This document shows, piece by piece, positions 7,628-16,111 of a DNA stretch of 32,404 bases (position 1 is its first letter; each line of letters opens with the position of its first letter). The position numbers and the translations under genes were made by a program. The DNA comes from CAZPUS01 sp964589825 (lineage in GTDB: Bacteria > Fibrobacterota > Chitinivibrionia > Chitinivibrionales > WJKA01): positions 1 through 32,404 of the forward strand of contig CAZPUS010000028.1 in NCBI GenBank assembly GCA_964589825.1, read 5' to 3'. The notes beneath the pieces are model-generated. The model was not told the origin of the DNA. It made no database searches and saw only the letters and a list, made by a program, of their open reading frames with translations.

Positions 7628-9025
7628 ATGGACGAAAAAAAAAATACAACCATTTATGCGATTGCCGCTGGAAGTGCACAAAGCGCGCTTGCAGTGGTAA
7701 GAGTAAGTGGAAATGCATCACATAAAAAAATACGACGATGTATAAAGGAAAAAAGAAGGTTTTCTGAATCGCAGGAAAGGGTAATTCATACGTACAAATT
7801 TATAGATCCGGAGAATGAGAACGTACTGGATCATGTTACTGCCGTAAAATATATATCACCGAGGTCATTTACCGGTGAGAATATGGTGGAATTATTTTGC
7901 CATGGAGGAGAGGCGAATTTAGGCAAAATTACTAACGCATTGAGAAAATGTGGATGCAGGATAGCACAACCGGGTGAGTTTTGTAAGAGAGCGGTAATAA
8001 ACAAAAAAATGTCTTTGGTTAAAGCAGAAGCCATAGATGGGATAATAAGAAGCAACAGCGATATCGGCCATGATAATGCACTTTACAATTACATGGAGAA
8101 ATCAAAGGGGATAATTGAAGAGATATCTGAAGGCATTAAGAAAATATGTGCATCAATAGAGGCCATGATAGAGTTCTCGGAAGAAGACGATATTGCACAG
8201 AGTTCTTTGGACGAACAAATACGAGACGAGATGAAAAATGTGTTGAAAATGCTGAATGAACAGATAGAACGAAGAATAAATGTGGAAGAAGTGGATAAAG
8301 GCGTGACGATAGCGCTGGTTGGGAAAAAGAATGCGGGAAAATCGACTATATTTAATGAGATTGTTGGTAAAAAGCGATCGATAGTACATCATACAGAAGG
8401 AACTACCCGGGATTACATTACAGAAAAGATACATATTAATGAAATACCTGTTACGGTAATAGATACCGCAGGATTGGGCACTAAGGGAGAGGACATAGAA
8501 AAAGAGGGTATTAAAAGAAGTTGGGAACTTATAAAAAAATCAAACATACGAATATGGGTGACCGAAGTGTGGGATGAAGGGTATGATGAAGGGTATGATG
8601 AAGAGGAAAAAACCATATTGATGAAGAACTCCCACAAAAAAAAAGATGCAGGAATAATAAACAAAAAAGATAAAGGGGACGGAGGAGTACAAAAATCATG
8701 GATGGAGCATGCACAACTCCCCTACATCTCGATATCGATGAAAAACGGAGAGGATAGGAGAAAGGTGATTGCTTTTATATCAGACATATGTGCTAAAGCA
8801 AAAAAAGGGTATTATCCTTCTATTATACAAAATCAGAGACAATATGATATAATAGAAAAAACAAAACAATGTATGCAAAATGCAAATGACACTATAGATA
8901 TGGGAGAGGAAATCGCTGCAATTTATTGCAGGGAGGCGTTAAAAGTAATTGAAGGTTTTGGTGGAGAGTCGTTGGAAGAAACAATATTGGACAGAGTATT
9001 CAGCAACTTTTGCATAGGGAAATGA
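7628..9025 (+). CDS. mnmE: tRNA uridine-5-carboxymethylaminomethyl modification GTPase MnmE
   Basis: 465 aa. It has the N-terminal folate-binding domain (TIYAIAAGSAQSALAVVRVSG; FTGENMVELFCHGG; PGEFCKRAVINKKMSL), a helical domain, an embedded G domain with G1 GKKNAGKST (232-240), G2 TT (259-260), G3 DTAG (279-282), G4 NKKD (345-348), and the essential C-terminal CIGK. With MnmG it installs cmnm5U at the wobble base of several tRNAs. The G3-G4 interval is long because of an acidic insert near 314-345 containing DEGY repeats coded by a 12-base tandem repeat. Its partner mnmG follows. Confidence 0.95.
   Translation: MDEKKNTTIYAIAAGSAQSALAVVRVSGNASHKKIRRCIKEKRRFSESQERVIHTYKFIDPENENVLDHVTAVKYISPRSFTGENMVELFCHGGEANLGKITNALRKCGCRIAQPGEFCKRAVINKKMSLVKAEAIDGIIRSNSDIGHDNALYNYMEKSKGIIEEISEGIKKICASIEAMIEFSEEDDIAQSSLDEQIRDEMKNVLKMLNEQIERRINVEEVDKGVTIALVGKKNAGKSTIFNEIVGKKRSIVHHTEGTTRDYITEKIHINEIPVTVIDTAGLGTKGEDIEKEGIKRSWELIKKSNIRIWVTEVWDEGYDEGYDEEEKTILMKNSHKKKDAGIINKKDKGDGGVQKSWMEHAQLPYISISMKNGEDRRKVIAFISDICAKAKKGYYPSIIQNQRQYDIIEKTKQCMQNANDTIDMGEEIAAIYCREALKVIEGFGGESLEETILDRVFSNFCIGK
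8573..8603 (+). repeat. 12-base tandem repeat inside mnmE
   Basis: GATGAAGGGTAT is present at 8573-8584 and 8585-8596 and begins a third time at 8597 (GATGAAG). In frame it codes Asp-Glu-Gly-Tyr units in a surface insert of the G domain. It is likely a product of replication slippage and could vary between strains. Confidence 0.8.
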
Positions 9026-9072
9026 CTTCGTGCAGTAATAGAAGAAAAATGTGTGGTAAAGAAATAAAAAAT

Positions 9073-9088
9073 TGTTTCACGTGAAACA
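9073..9088. promoter_or_regulatory. parS site 1 (TGTTTCACGTGAAACA)
   Basis: A perfect 16-bp palindrome identical to the widely conserved chromosomal parS that ParB loads on. It lies between mnmE and mnmG, 21 bases before the mnmG start, and within 6 kb of the candidate origin. Confidence 0.95.
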
Positions 9089-9109
9089 TGATTTAAATAA
9101 GAACAAAAC

Positions 9110-10957
9110 ATGAAATACGATGTAGCAGTTATCGGTGCGGGTCATGCCGGGGTGGAAGCTTCGAGGATTGCAGCGATTCTCGGAGCAAGGGTTCTGTGTA
9201 TTACATCTCACATGGAGCTTGTCGCACAGATGCCCTGTAATCCTTCGGTGGGTGGTATCGGGAAAGCACATCTGGTAAGAGAGGTGGATATGCTGGGTGG
9301 TGTAATGGCACAGGCCATAGATGTATGCGGAATCCACTTTAAAATGCTAAACCGACGGAAAGGAATGGCGGTAAGAGGTAACAGGGCACAGGCTGATAAA
9401 CATCATTATAGAACATATGTTAAAAAGAAGATGGAATCAACAGAAAAATTGGATCTGTTCCAGGCAATGGTTACAGGGTTGGAAAAAAATAATGATGATT
9501 TTTTTAGCATATTCGTAGATGCAGGTTTTTCGTTCAAAGCGCGGACGGTAATATGCGCCACAGGCACATTTTTAAAAGGAAGAATTCATGTTGGGCTTGA
9601 TGAGTATTCGGGAGGAAGAAGCGGTGAACCATCAGCTGAATCACTCACAAAAAGTATTACAAGATTCGGCATAGAAACGGGACGGTTGAAGACAGGAACC
9701 TCACCAAGAATTGTCGGTACCAGCATAGATTTTTCTAAAATGGATGTACAGCAGGGAGACGAAGAACCCGAACCATTTTCATATAGAACAGAAAAGACGC
9801 CGTGTAATAAAAAAAATTGCTATGTGACACGGACAAATTCGAGAACACATGATATTATACGGGATAATCTGGATCGGTCACCACTGTATACCGGAAAAAT
9901 AGCGAGTGTAGGCCCAAGATACTGTCCATCGATTGAAGATAAAGTGGTAAGGTTTGGAGATAGAGACGGGCATACATTATTTTTAGAACCTGAGGGAATT
10001 GAAACGAATGAATATTATCTAAATGGATTGTCCTCGAGCTTACCTTTTGATGTACAAAAAAAGCTGCTTACCACAATACCCGGGCTTGAAAACGCGCGAA
10101 TTATGCGACCCGGATACGGTATTGAATATGACTTCTTTTATCCGGAGCAGCTGCATGAAACGCTCGAATCACGGCTTGTTGAGGGACTGTTTTTTGCCGG
10201 ACAGGTAAACGGAACCTCCGGATATGAAGAGGCCGCAGCCCAGGGGATACTTGCCGGAATAAACGCATTTGCCAAAGTGTTCGGGAAAAAGCCGTTGATA
10301 ATTAAACGGGACGTTGGCTATATAGGAGTGCTCATTGATGATATTGTTACAAAAGGCATTCGGGAACCGTATAGGATGTTTACCTCTCGAGCTGAATACA
10401 GGGTGTGCCTTAGACAGGATAATGCCGACGAGCGCTTTTTGGGTATCGCGCAGGAGTATAATCTTTTAGATGAAAGAGAAATTGAGGTAATAAAAAAAAG
10501 AGTCTCTTTAAAAAATGAGCACATTGCGTCAATGAGAGGAATCCGCATTGAGCCCGGGAAATGGAATCGACAAGAAAAGACAAGAGATGAGTGGATACGA
10601 AATAAGATATCCGCATTCGAACTTCTAAAAAGACCGGGAGTACGAATAAAGGATGTAATGGCGTGTGCAGACTATACAATAGAAGACGAGAGAATGCAGG
10701 CTCGTATAGAAGCGGATATTACATACGAAGGTTTTATAAAAAAGCAGAAAGCAGAGATAGAAAAACAAAAAGCGTATGAATCAACCCCTATTCCCCCGTT
10801 ATCATATGGAGAAATATCTCAATTACGCGGAGAGGCTCGGGCCAAATTTGAAAAAACGCAACCCAAAACAGTGGGAGAAGCATCCAGGATTCCCGGAATT
10901 ACACCAGCAGATGTGACGGTTCTTATCACTGTTGCATTGGAGCGAAAAAATAAATAG
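9110..10957 (+). CDS. mnmG: tRNA uridine-5-carboxymethylaminomethyl modification enzyme MnmG
   Basis: 615 aa, normal length. FAD-binding GAGHAG (9-14) opens the protein; further family blocks are MPCNPSVGGIGKAHLVREVD, GTFLKGRIHVGL, GRLKTGTSPRI, FAGQVNGTSGYEEAAAQG and FTSRAEYR, with a C-terminal helical MnmE-binding domain ending in TPADVTVLI. It is a flavoenzyme that works with MnmE on tRNA wobble uridines. It is flanked on both sides by perfect parS sites, so the gene sits inside the ParB loading zone. The ribosome site is weak (AATAAGAAC). Confidence 0.97.
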   Translation: MKYDVAVIGAGHAGVEASRIAAILGARVLCITSHMELVAQMPCNPSVGGIGKAHLVREVDMLGGVMAQAIDVCGIHFKMLNRRKGMAVRGNRAQADKHHYRTYVKKKMESTEKLDLFQAMVTGLEKNNDDFFSIFVDAGFSFKARTVICATGTFLKGRIHVGLDEYSGGRSGEPSAESLTKSITRFGIETGRLKTGTSPRIVGTSIDFSKMDVQQGDEEPEPFSYRTEKTPCNKKNCYVTRTNSRTHDIIRDNLDRSPLYTGKIASVGPRYCPSIEDKVVRFGDRDGHTLFLEPEGIETNEYYLNGLSSSLPFDVQKKLLTTIPGLENARIMRPGYGIEYDFFYPEQLHETLESRLVEGLFFAGQVNGTSGYEEAAAQGILAGINAFAKVFGKKPLIIKRDVGYIGVLIDDIVTKGIREPYRMFTSRAEYRVCLRQDNADERFLGIAQEYNLLDEREIEVIKKRVSLKNEHIASMRGIRIEPGKWNRQEKTRDEWIRNKISAFELLKRPGVRIKDVMACADYTIEDERMQARIEADITYEGFIKKQKAEIEKQKAYESTPIPPLSYGEISQLRGEARAKFEKTQPKTVGEASRIPGITPADVTVLITVALERKNK

Positions 10958-10959
10958 AT

Positions 10960-10975
10960 TGTTTCACGTGAAACA
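10960..10975. promoter_or_regulatory. parS site 2 (TGTTTCACGTGAAACA)
   Basis: A second perfect 16-bp parS palindrome, starting 3 bases after the mnmG stop and 15 bases before the rsmG start, 1887 bp from site 1. Confidence 0.95.
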
Positions 10976-10989
10976 GAGAGTGTAGAACG

Positions 10990-11664
10990 ATGGCACACGA
11001 TAAGATGTATGAAAAGGCCAGAGAGTTGTATGAACGCAAAGAGATAGAGCGCCTTGGCATTTCTCCTGAACCGGAACAGCGCAAGTTGATCATACTCTAC
11101 ATATCTCTCATATTAAAATGGAACGACAGCGTGGGTCTGGTATCAAAAAACGATGTGGACGATATATTTGTGCGGCATTTTTGTGACTCATTGCAGCCAC
11201 TGCTGCTTTTTGGGTTTAAAAAGGGTGCCCGGGTTCTTGATGTGGGTTCGGGGGCCGGGTTCGCTGCTATACCAATAAAGATTCTTCGTCCGGATATAGA
11301 ACTTGTTCTGGTAGAATCTAAAAAGAAAAAATGCTCGTTTCTTCGGGAGGCGATAGATGTCCTTGGGCTTGAAAATACTGCCGTGCTCAACACCAGGATA
11401 GAAGAGTTGGAGCCTCCGGAGGAAAAATTCGATTACTCCATCAGTCGGGGAGTGGGCCCTCTGCGTCGTCTCGCCAAGTTGGTATATCCCTATATCGATA
11501 AAGGATCTCGACTCTATTCGTATCAGACAAAGAATTTTATGCAGGAAATCGAAGAGATTACCCAACAAAAAGAGAAAGAAGGGTACCGGGTAAGTGAAAT
11601 TGCAGAATATGATCTTGGGCGACGAATTTTCGATCTGAAAATTGTAGCACTGGAGCCCATTTAA
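10990..11664 (+). CDS. rsmG: 16S rRNA (guanine-N7) methyltransferase RsmG
   Basis: 224 aa, typical length. SAM-binding motif I VLDVGSGAGFAAIPIKI starts at residue 82, the acidic residue after motif II is in ELVLVESKKKKCSFLREA, and DYSISRGVGPLRRL is the conserved downstream block. It methylates G527 (E. coli numbering) of 16S rRNA. It is the last gene of the rpmH-to-rsmG run; a hairpin with a T-run follows, and parA has its own promoter-like leader. Confidence 0.93.
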   Translation: MAHDKMYEKARELYERKEIERLGISPEPEQRKLIILYISLILKWNDSVGLVSKNDVDDIFVRHFCDSLQPLLLFGFKKGARVLDVGSGAGFAAIPIKILRPDIELVLVESKKKKCSFLREAIDVLGLENTAVLNTRIEELEPPEEKFDYSISRGVGPLRRLAKLVYPYIDKGSRLYSYQTKNFMQEIEEITQQKEKEGYRVSEIAEYDLGRRIFDLKIVALEPI

Positions 11665-11682
11665 TTATATTACAACTATGTG

Positions 11683-11719
11683 TGTATAGCGTGAGGTGTA
11701 CTATACATGACCTTTTTTT
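11683..11719 (+). terminator. Possible terminator after rsmG
   Basis: TGTATAG (11683-11689) pairs with CTATACA (11701-11707) around an 11-base loop, and a run of seven T follows (11713-11719) after a 5-base gap. The stem is AT-rich and the gap to the T-run is longer than ideal, so this is only moderately convincing. Confidence 0.4.
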
Positions 11720-11748
11720 ATTACCGCCTTATATTCAACAAGATAACA

Positions 11749-11792
11749 TATAATCAACACCTTTTTCATCATTGTGGATAACATGTGGATTT
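11749..11792 (+). promoter_or_regulatory. parAB leader: -10 box and overlapping DnaA boxes
   Basis: A perfect -10 element TATAAT lies at 11749-11754, with no good -35. Downstream, TGTGGATAA at 11773-11781 is an exact DnaA box on the minus strand, followed by the degenerate TGTGGATTT at 11784-11792, 11 bases apart in the same orientation. They occupy the place where a ribosome site would be expected before the ATG at 11795. DnaA control of parAB is a plausible inference. Confidence 0.5.
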
Positions 11793-11794
11793 AA

Positions 11795-12592
11795 ATGAAT
11801 AGCGCTAAGGTAATCGCTTTGTGTAATCAAAAAGGCGGAGTTGGGAAAACAACTACGGCTGTAAACCTTGCGGCATGCCTTGCTGTTGGTGAATATCCCT
11901 GTCTTCTTATCGATATGGATCCCCAGTGTAATGCCACGACAGGTATAGGCATAGATAAAAAAAGTGTCGATGTCTCTGTGTACGATCTTCTCGTTACCGA
12001 GAGCGATGAGCAGGATTTCGAAATAGAGGATGTGGTCTACTCAAGGGAAGAAATAGAGTATCTGGATATCCTTCCCTCCAGTACCGATCTTTCTGCTGCC
12101 GAGGTTGAACTCGTGAATGCTCTGGCAAGGGAACGACGACTAGCGCATATTATAAGACAGGTTAAAGATAAATATCGCTACATTATTATAGACGCCCCTC
12201 CTTCGCTTGGCCTCCTTACCATAAATGTACTGACAGCTGCAGATTCTGTACTTATTCCGGTCCAGTGTGAATATTATGCACTGGAAGGACTGGCTGAGTT
12301 GCTTAATGTAATCCGGCTTGTACAAAAGTCGCTCAATCCCGACCTGAAGATCGAAGGTGCATTGTTGACTATGTACGATTCTCGACTCAATCTTTCACAA
12401 CAGGTTAGTCAGGAAGTACAATCTTATTTCTCTGACAAAGTATTTGAAACGGTTATTTCCAGAACCGTTAAATTGTCAGAGGCCCCTTCGTTCGGTAAGC
12501 CGGTTATATTATATGATATAATGTCTAAAGGAGCCCAGAATTATTTTAATCTTGCAAAGGAAATCGTAACAAATGACAGTAAAAAAGAGTGA
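11795..12592 (+). CDS. parA: Chromosome partitioning ATPase ParA (Soj)
   Basis: 265 aa, the short chromosomal form without an N-terminal HTH. Deviant Walker A KGGVGKTT (13-20) is in the opening strand; IDMDPQCNATTGIG (Walker A') and IIIDAPPSLGLLTIN (Walker B) follow. It dimerises with ATP on nucleoid DNA and is stimulated by ParB to move parS-bound origins. It overlaps parB by 20 bases, implying translational coupling. No Shine-Dalgarno sequence is visible; DnaA-box-like sequence fills the space instead. Confidence 0.96.
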   Translation: MNSAKVIALCNQKGGVGKTTTAVNLAACLAVGEYPCLLIDMDPQCNATTGIGIDKKSVDVSVYDLLVTESDEQDFEIEDVVYSREEIEYLDILPSSTDLSAAEVELVNALARERRLAHIIRQVKDKYRYIIIDAPPSLGLLTINVLTAADSVLIPVQCEYYALEGLAELLNVIRLVQKSLNPDLKIEGALLTMYDSRLNLSQQVSQEVQSYFSDKVFETVISRTVKLSEAPSFGKPVILYDIMSKGAQNYFNLAKEIVTNDSKKE

Positions 12593-13511
12593 GCAAAAAG
12601 GTGCGCGCAGGAGAAAAGCGCTTGGGCGGGGATTGAGCAATCTGATACCTTCAGAGGAAGCGGGTGAAGGAAATTCCTCATCAGGTATCGATCGCAACGT
12701 AGATAATGGCGCTCGCTACGTTCCTCTTGATTCGGTCAATCCCAATCCTTTTCAGCCAAGAAAAGAGTTCAGCGAAACCGAAATCGCGGATCTTGCACAA
12801 AGCATTAAAAACAGTGGGTTGCTTCAGCCGATACTGGTACGCCTGAAGGATGATTCGTATGAAATAATCTCCGGCGAGCGTCGGTTTCGGGCACTTAAGT
12901 CGCTGGGGAAAAAAAAGATACCCGTTATCGTTAAGGAGAATATAAGCAACCGGCGTATGGTGGAGATGGCTCTTATCGAGAACGTACAACGGGAAGACCT
13001 TAACGAAATAGAAAAAGCGAACACCTATCGCGCACTTCTTACCGAACATGGTTTGTCGCATGAAGAAGTATCTCAACAGGTTGGAAAAAGCCGGAGTGTG
13101 ATTACCAATGCCCTCCGCATCCTGAAGCTTCCAAAGGATGTTCAACAAATGGTTATTCAGAAACAGATAAGCTCAGGGCACGCACGAGCGCTTCTGGCTT
13201 TGGAAAATGCCAATTTCCAGGAGAAGATCGCGAGAAGGATTAAAGATGAAGGTCTTTCTGTGCGATTTGTAGAAAAACTGGTAAGTGGTAGCGCAAAAGC
13301 GCAATCAAGAATAAAAAAGAAAAAGCCGAAAAAAGAGAATGAGGTCGAAGCATTTCTGAAAGATCCTGATGTCGCTGGTTATATCGACAAGTTGCAAAAA
13401 AAATTTGGTACGTCAGTAACAGTAAAAACACGACAGCAGGAGCGTGGTAGTCTTGAAATATCCTTTTTTGGAAAAGAAGATCTTAATAGAATTTTAAGCC
13501 TTCTTTCATAA
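12573..13511 (+). CDS. parB: Chromosome partitioning protein ParB (Spo0J)
   Basis: 312 aa. The N-terminal KALGRGLSNLI (15-25) is the ParA-stimulating peptide. The CTP-binding ParB/Srx domain shows NPFQPRKEF, GERRFRA (101-107) and the ENVQREDLN block (136-144); a helix-turn-helix around 159-185 (LSHEEVSQQVGKSRSVITNALRI) reads parS; a Lys-rich linker and a C-terminal dimerisation domain (about 250-312) finish the protein. Its cognate sites are the two parS palindromes flanking mnmG. The start inside parA is supported by the typical N-terminal motif. Confidence 0.96.
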   Translation: MTVKKSEQKGARRRKALGRGLSNLIPSEEAGEGNSSSGIDRNVDNGARYVPLDSVNPNPFQPRKEFSETEIADLAQSIKNSGLLQPILVRLKDDSYEIISGERRFRALKSLGKKKIPVIVKENISNRRMVEMALIENVQREDLNEIEKANTYRALLTEHGLSHEEVSQQVGKSRSVITNALRILKLPKDVQQMVIQKQISSGHARALLALENANFQEKIARRIKDEGLSVRFVEKLVSGSAKAQSRIKKKKPKKENEVEAFLKDPDVAGYIDKLQKKFGTSVTVKTRQQERGSLEISFFGKEDLNRILSLLS

Positions 13512-13541
13512 CTATCGACAACGCGTACCGCGCAGAGCTTT

Positions 13542-14366
13542 ATGGAAAAAGAAAATTACACAATAGTTCTTATTCCTGAACATAAGGGGACGACCAGATC
13601 GTTTAAGATCGCCGGAAAATGGTTACAACTATTCGTTTTTTGTGCGTGTATAGTGGTTGTTGGATCTATAGTTACCGGTTTCTTTTCGTACCGATATGTT
13701 CATGCTTCAAAGCAGGTTAGGAAGAAAAACACAGCGATCGATTCATTAAAAAGAGAAAACAGACAGCTCAGCCAGGCACTGTTGCATGTAAACAAGGTAC
13801 GGGCAGTATTGTCATATATCGAGAATCTTGCAAAAATTGATAAAATCCGGTCAAGTGGCTCCTCGGATGAGAAAATTGTTGAAAAATTGCGCCGGATGAA
13901 AGATTCCCATTCCGTTCCAGGCAGTACAGTGCACATACGCTATGACATAAATCGCTATCTTGAAGAAACACCAAATATTATACCTGTTAATGGATGGATC
14001 ACCGAGAAGTTCAGTGATTCTCTTACCCAATCCGGGAGGGCGCACAAGGCTATCGATATCGCGGTGGCAACAGGTACGCCGGTGAGTGCTGCAGCAAGCG
14101 GACGTGTAGAAAAAATTTCCCGAGATCGTTATTTGGGTCTTATGGTAGAGCTTTCTCACGGGAAAACGTTTGTGACACGGTATGCACATTGTTCCCGAAT
14201 TCTGGTATCCGAAGGAGAGAAAGTTAAAAAGGGGCAGGCAATCGCGCTTTCGGGTAACACCGGACATTCGTCAGGGCCACATTTGCATTATGAAATACTT
14301 CACAACGGAGAACCTGTAGATCCAAAGAATTATATTATTTCCTATAATGGCGACATGAGCGACTGA
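13542..14366 (+). CDS. M23/LytM peptidoglycan endopeptidase, membrane anchored
   Basis: 274 aa. It has a cytoplasmic N-terminus, one membrane helix (about 28-48), a periplasmic coiled coil (about 55-125), and a C-terminal LytM domain (about 150-262). The zinc ligands and catalytic residues look intact: H168 and D172 (HKAID), H216 (YAHCS) and HLH at 247-249, so it should be active rather than a degenerate EnvC/NlpD-type activator. It probably cleaves peptide cross-links. It lies 30 bases after parB and 39 before a bactofilin gene; M23-bactofilin neighbours are common, and the bactofilin may localise the peptidase. Confidence 0.9.
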   Translation: MEKENYTIVLIPEHKGTTRSFKIAGKWLQLFVFCACIVVVGSIVTGFFSYRYVHASKQVRKKNTAIDSLKRENRQLSQALLHVNKVRAVLSYIENLAKIDKIRSSGSSDEKIVEKLRRMKDSHSVPGSTVHIRYDINRYLEETPNIIPVNGWITEKFSDSLTQSGRAHKAIDIAVATGTPVSAAASGRVEKISRDRYLGLMVELSHGKTFVTRYAHCSRILVSEGEKVKKGQAIALSGNTGHSSGPHLHYEILHNGEPVDPKNYIISYNGDMSD

Positions 14367-14405
14367 GTATTGCGTAATGTCTGGTATGAAGTTCGGAGGA
14401 CAACA

Positions 14406-14819
14406 ATGAAGAAAAACGGCAAAGGGGCGTATACACTAATTGGCACCGGTACCAAAATAGAAGGTGATGTGACTATCCCCCATTCGGTAAGAGTGGATGG
14501 ACTCGTTTCGGGAAAGATGAATATTAAAGGTGATGTGGTTGTTGGAGGTACCGGCGAAATAAAGGCGGATATACAGGCACGAAATGTGACCATCTCTGGA
14601 AGCGTGGTCGGAAATTTAACGGTTGAAGGTCGTATAGAACTTGAGGCGAATGCATCCCTTAAGGGAGATCTTCAGGCAAAGGATCTGATAATTCGCGAAG
14701 GGGCTTTTTTTCATGGTAATTGTGCAATGTGTGATACCTCTGCAAATTCATCATCTGAAAATGACGGTCACAAAGCCCTTTCAAAAAAGCATGTGCCCAA
14801 AGCTGAATTGGAATTATAG
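14406..14819 (+). CDS. Bactofilin (polymer-forming cytoskeletal protein)
   Basis: 137 aa from the ATG at 14406, chosen because GGAGGA (14395-14400) sits 5 bases upstream; a longer reading from TTG 14370 is unlikely. The core (about 10-110) shows the repeating six-residue pattern of a right-handed beta-helix: GTGTKIEGDVTI, VDGLVSGKMNIKG, TGEIKADIQARNV, VVGNLTVEGRIEL, LKGDLQAKDL. Bactofilins self-assemble without nucleotide and position wall enzymes or ParABS components. The adjacency to parAB and to an M23 peptidase fits both roles. The short C-terminal tail is polar. Confidence 0.92.
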   Translation: MKKNGKGAYTLIGTGTKIEGDVTIPHSVRVDGLVSGKMNIKGDVVVGGTGEIKADIQARNVTISGSVVGNLTVEGRIELEANASLKGDLQAKDLIIREGAFFHGNCAMCDTSANSSSENDGHKALSKKHVPKAELEL

Positions 14820-15068
14820 TACAGAGGTCCCTGATTCACCTGGTGAGGTCAAAATGAGCCCAAAACCGACAACAAACGCATTGCTCGCTTACTGCATAAC
14901 GCATTGCTAATTTTAATGTTATAATAATCATACAGTGTTTTTAATGGCCTGTGAGTGGCACTTTTACATTTTTATGGTATTGTTAGTAGGGGCATAACAG
15001 ATACTACAGTCGCTTTAAAAGGGCCGGTGCGGGTTGTTTGTCCGTGCCATCCCCTTCATAATTCTCAC
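14820..15068. other. Gap between convergent bactofilin and araC genes with an 11-base direct repeat
   Basis: AACGCATTGCT occurs at 14875-14885 and 14898-14908, with a period of 23 bases. TATAAT is at 14920-14925 without a suitable -35. No terminator hairpin, RNA gene or convincing small ORF is seen. Confidence 0.4.
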
Positions 15069-16013
15069 TTATTTAATCTCCAATTTGCCACATCTGTATT
15101 GTCGTGGTGAAATTCCGGTTGTTCTACTGAATGCACGGGATAAGCTGTGAACCGAACTGAATCCAAGCTTGTCTGCGATTTCCGATATTGTCAATTTCGT
15201 AAATGCCAGCATTTCTTTCGCCTTTTTTATTCTGGCTTCACAGTGTGTTTGTCGAGGATTAATGCCATGTACTTCTCTAAAAAGCTTTCTAAAATGCGAT
15301 TCGCTTAATCGGATTTTATCCGCATGGGCAGCGATATTCAATGGCATTTCTGCCTGTTTCTGTATATCGAGAAGACTCTGTTGCATCTGAACCCATCGAA
15401 ATTTTCCTATTTCATCAGTATGCATGTTCAGCCCTTTTAGTATTTCAGCTATCACTTCGAGCATTAATCCAGAAAGCATGATCATCGAATTTCCTCTGTC
15501 GCGCTCATGCTCAAGTGCTATACGTTCCAGTAGCTTGCCGACTACAACATGATTTGCCAGTTGCATTTTGCCGTGCCAATTCGCCACAACTGTTTTTTCC
15601 AGAGGTGGATGAATTAGCTCGGCATAGGCAGACAGATCGAGCACTGATGGCGGTATATGAGCATCCCAGTGGCTTCGATCAGGATCGTAGATACAATCGA
15701 AATGAGCATAAATGCAATGCATTGAGGGTTTGAAGCCTTCCATTTCGTGTGCAGTATTCGGTGGAGTCCAGACTATATCCCCTTTTGCCACATTGAAGGT
15801 ATCATCCCCGACAGTAAACACACCCGTTCCTTCTGCGATATATACAATTAGAAAGTCAAGAAGTTTGCGGGAAGAAAGATGCCAGGGCTGTCGCCACTGA
15901 TCGCCTGCCTGGCGAACATATGGCTTTAATGCTGCCAGCGTTGAGGAAATTGATATGGGGTGAGAGAGGGGGAGCAGTTTGAATGGTTTTTGTTTTAATC
16001 GTTTGGGGTACAT
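15069..16013 (-). CDS. AraC-family transcriptional regulator with cupin sensor domain
   Basis: 314 aa. The N-terminal half (about 45-110) is a cupin-like ligand pocket (IVYIAEGTGVFTVGDDTFNVAKGDIVWTPP split over strands, then NTAHEME). The C-terminal 100 residues hold two helix-turn-helix units with the AraC consensus: NIAAHADKIRLSESHFRKLF, then ISEIADKLGFSSVHSLSRAF and the terminal GISPRQYR. Such regulators usually sense a sugar or sugar derivative. It is divergent from the UroD-like gene across 98 bases, so it probably controls that gene. The effector cannot be read from the sequence. Confidence 0.92.
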   Translation of the reverse strand: MYPKRLKQKPFKLLPLSHPISISSTLAALKPYVRQAGDQWRQPWHLSSRKLLDFLIVYIAEGTGVFTVGDDTFNVAKGDIVWTPPNTAHEMEGFKPSMHCIYAHFDCIYDPDRSHWDAHIPPSVLDLSAYAELIHPPLEKTVVANWHGKMQLANHVVVGKLLERIALEHERDRGNSMIMLSGLMLEVIAEILKGLNMHTDEIGKFRWVQMQQSLLDIQKQAEMPLNIAAHADKIRLSESHFRKLFREVHGINPRQTHCEARIKKAKEMLAFTKLTISEIADKLGFSSVHSLSRAFSRTTGISPRQYRCGKLEIK

Positions 16014-16111
16014 TTTAGCTGCGTTTGCTAAAGATTTATAGCGATAGATTAACTATTTTGATAAATATACACAATCGTTATGGTAAAAAGGTAATATGAA
16101 AGGAAAAACAT
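16014..16111. promoter_or_regulatory. Divergent promoter region of araC-type regulator and UroD-like gene
   Basis: 98 AT-rich bases between two start codons. TTTATAGCGATAGATT and TTGATAAATATAC are candidate core or operator elements but no canonical -35/-10 pair is clear. AAAGGAAAAAC is a good ribosome site for the 16112 start. Confidence 0.4.
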
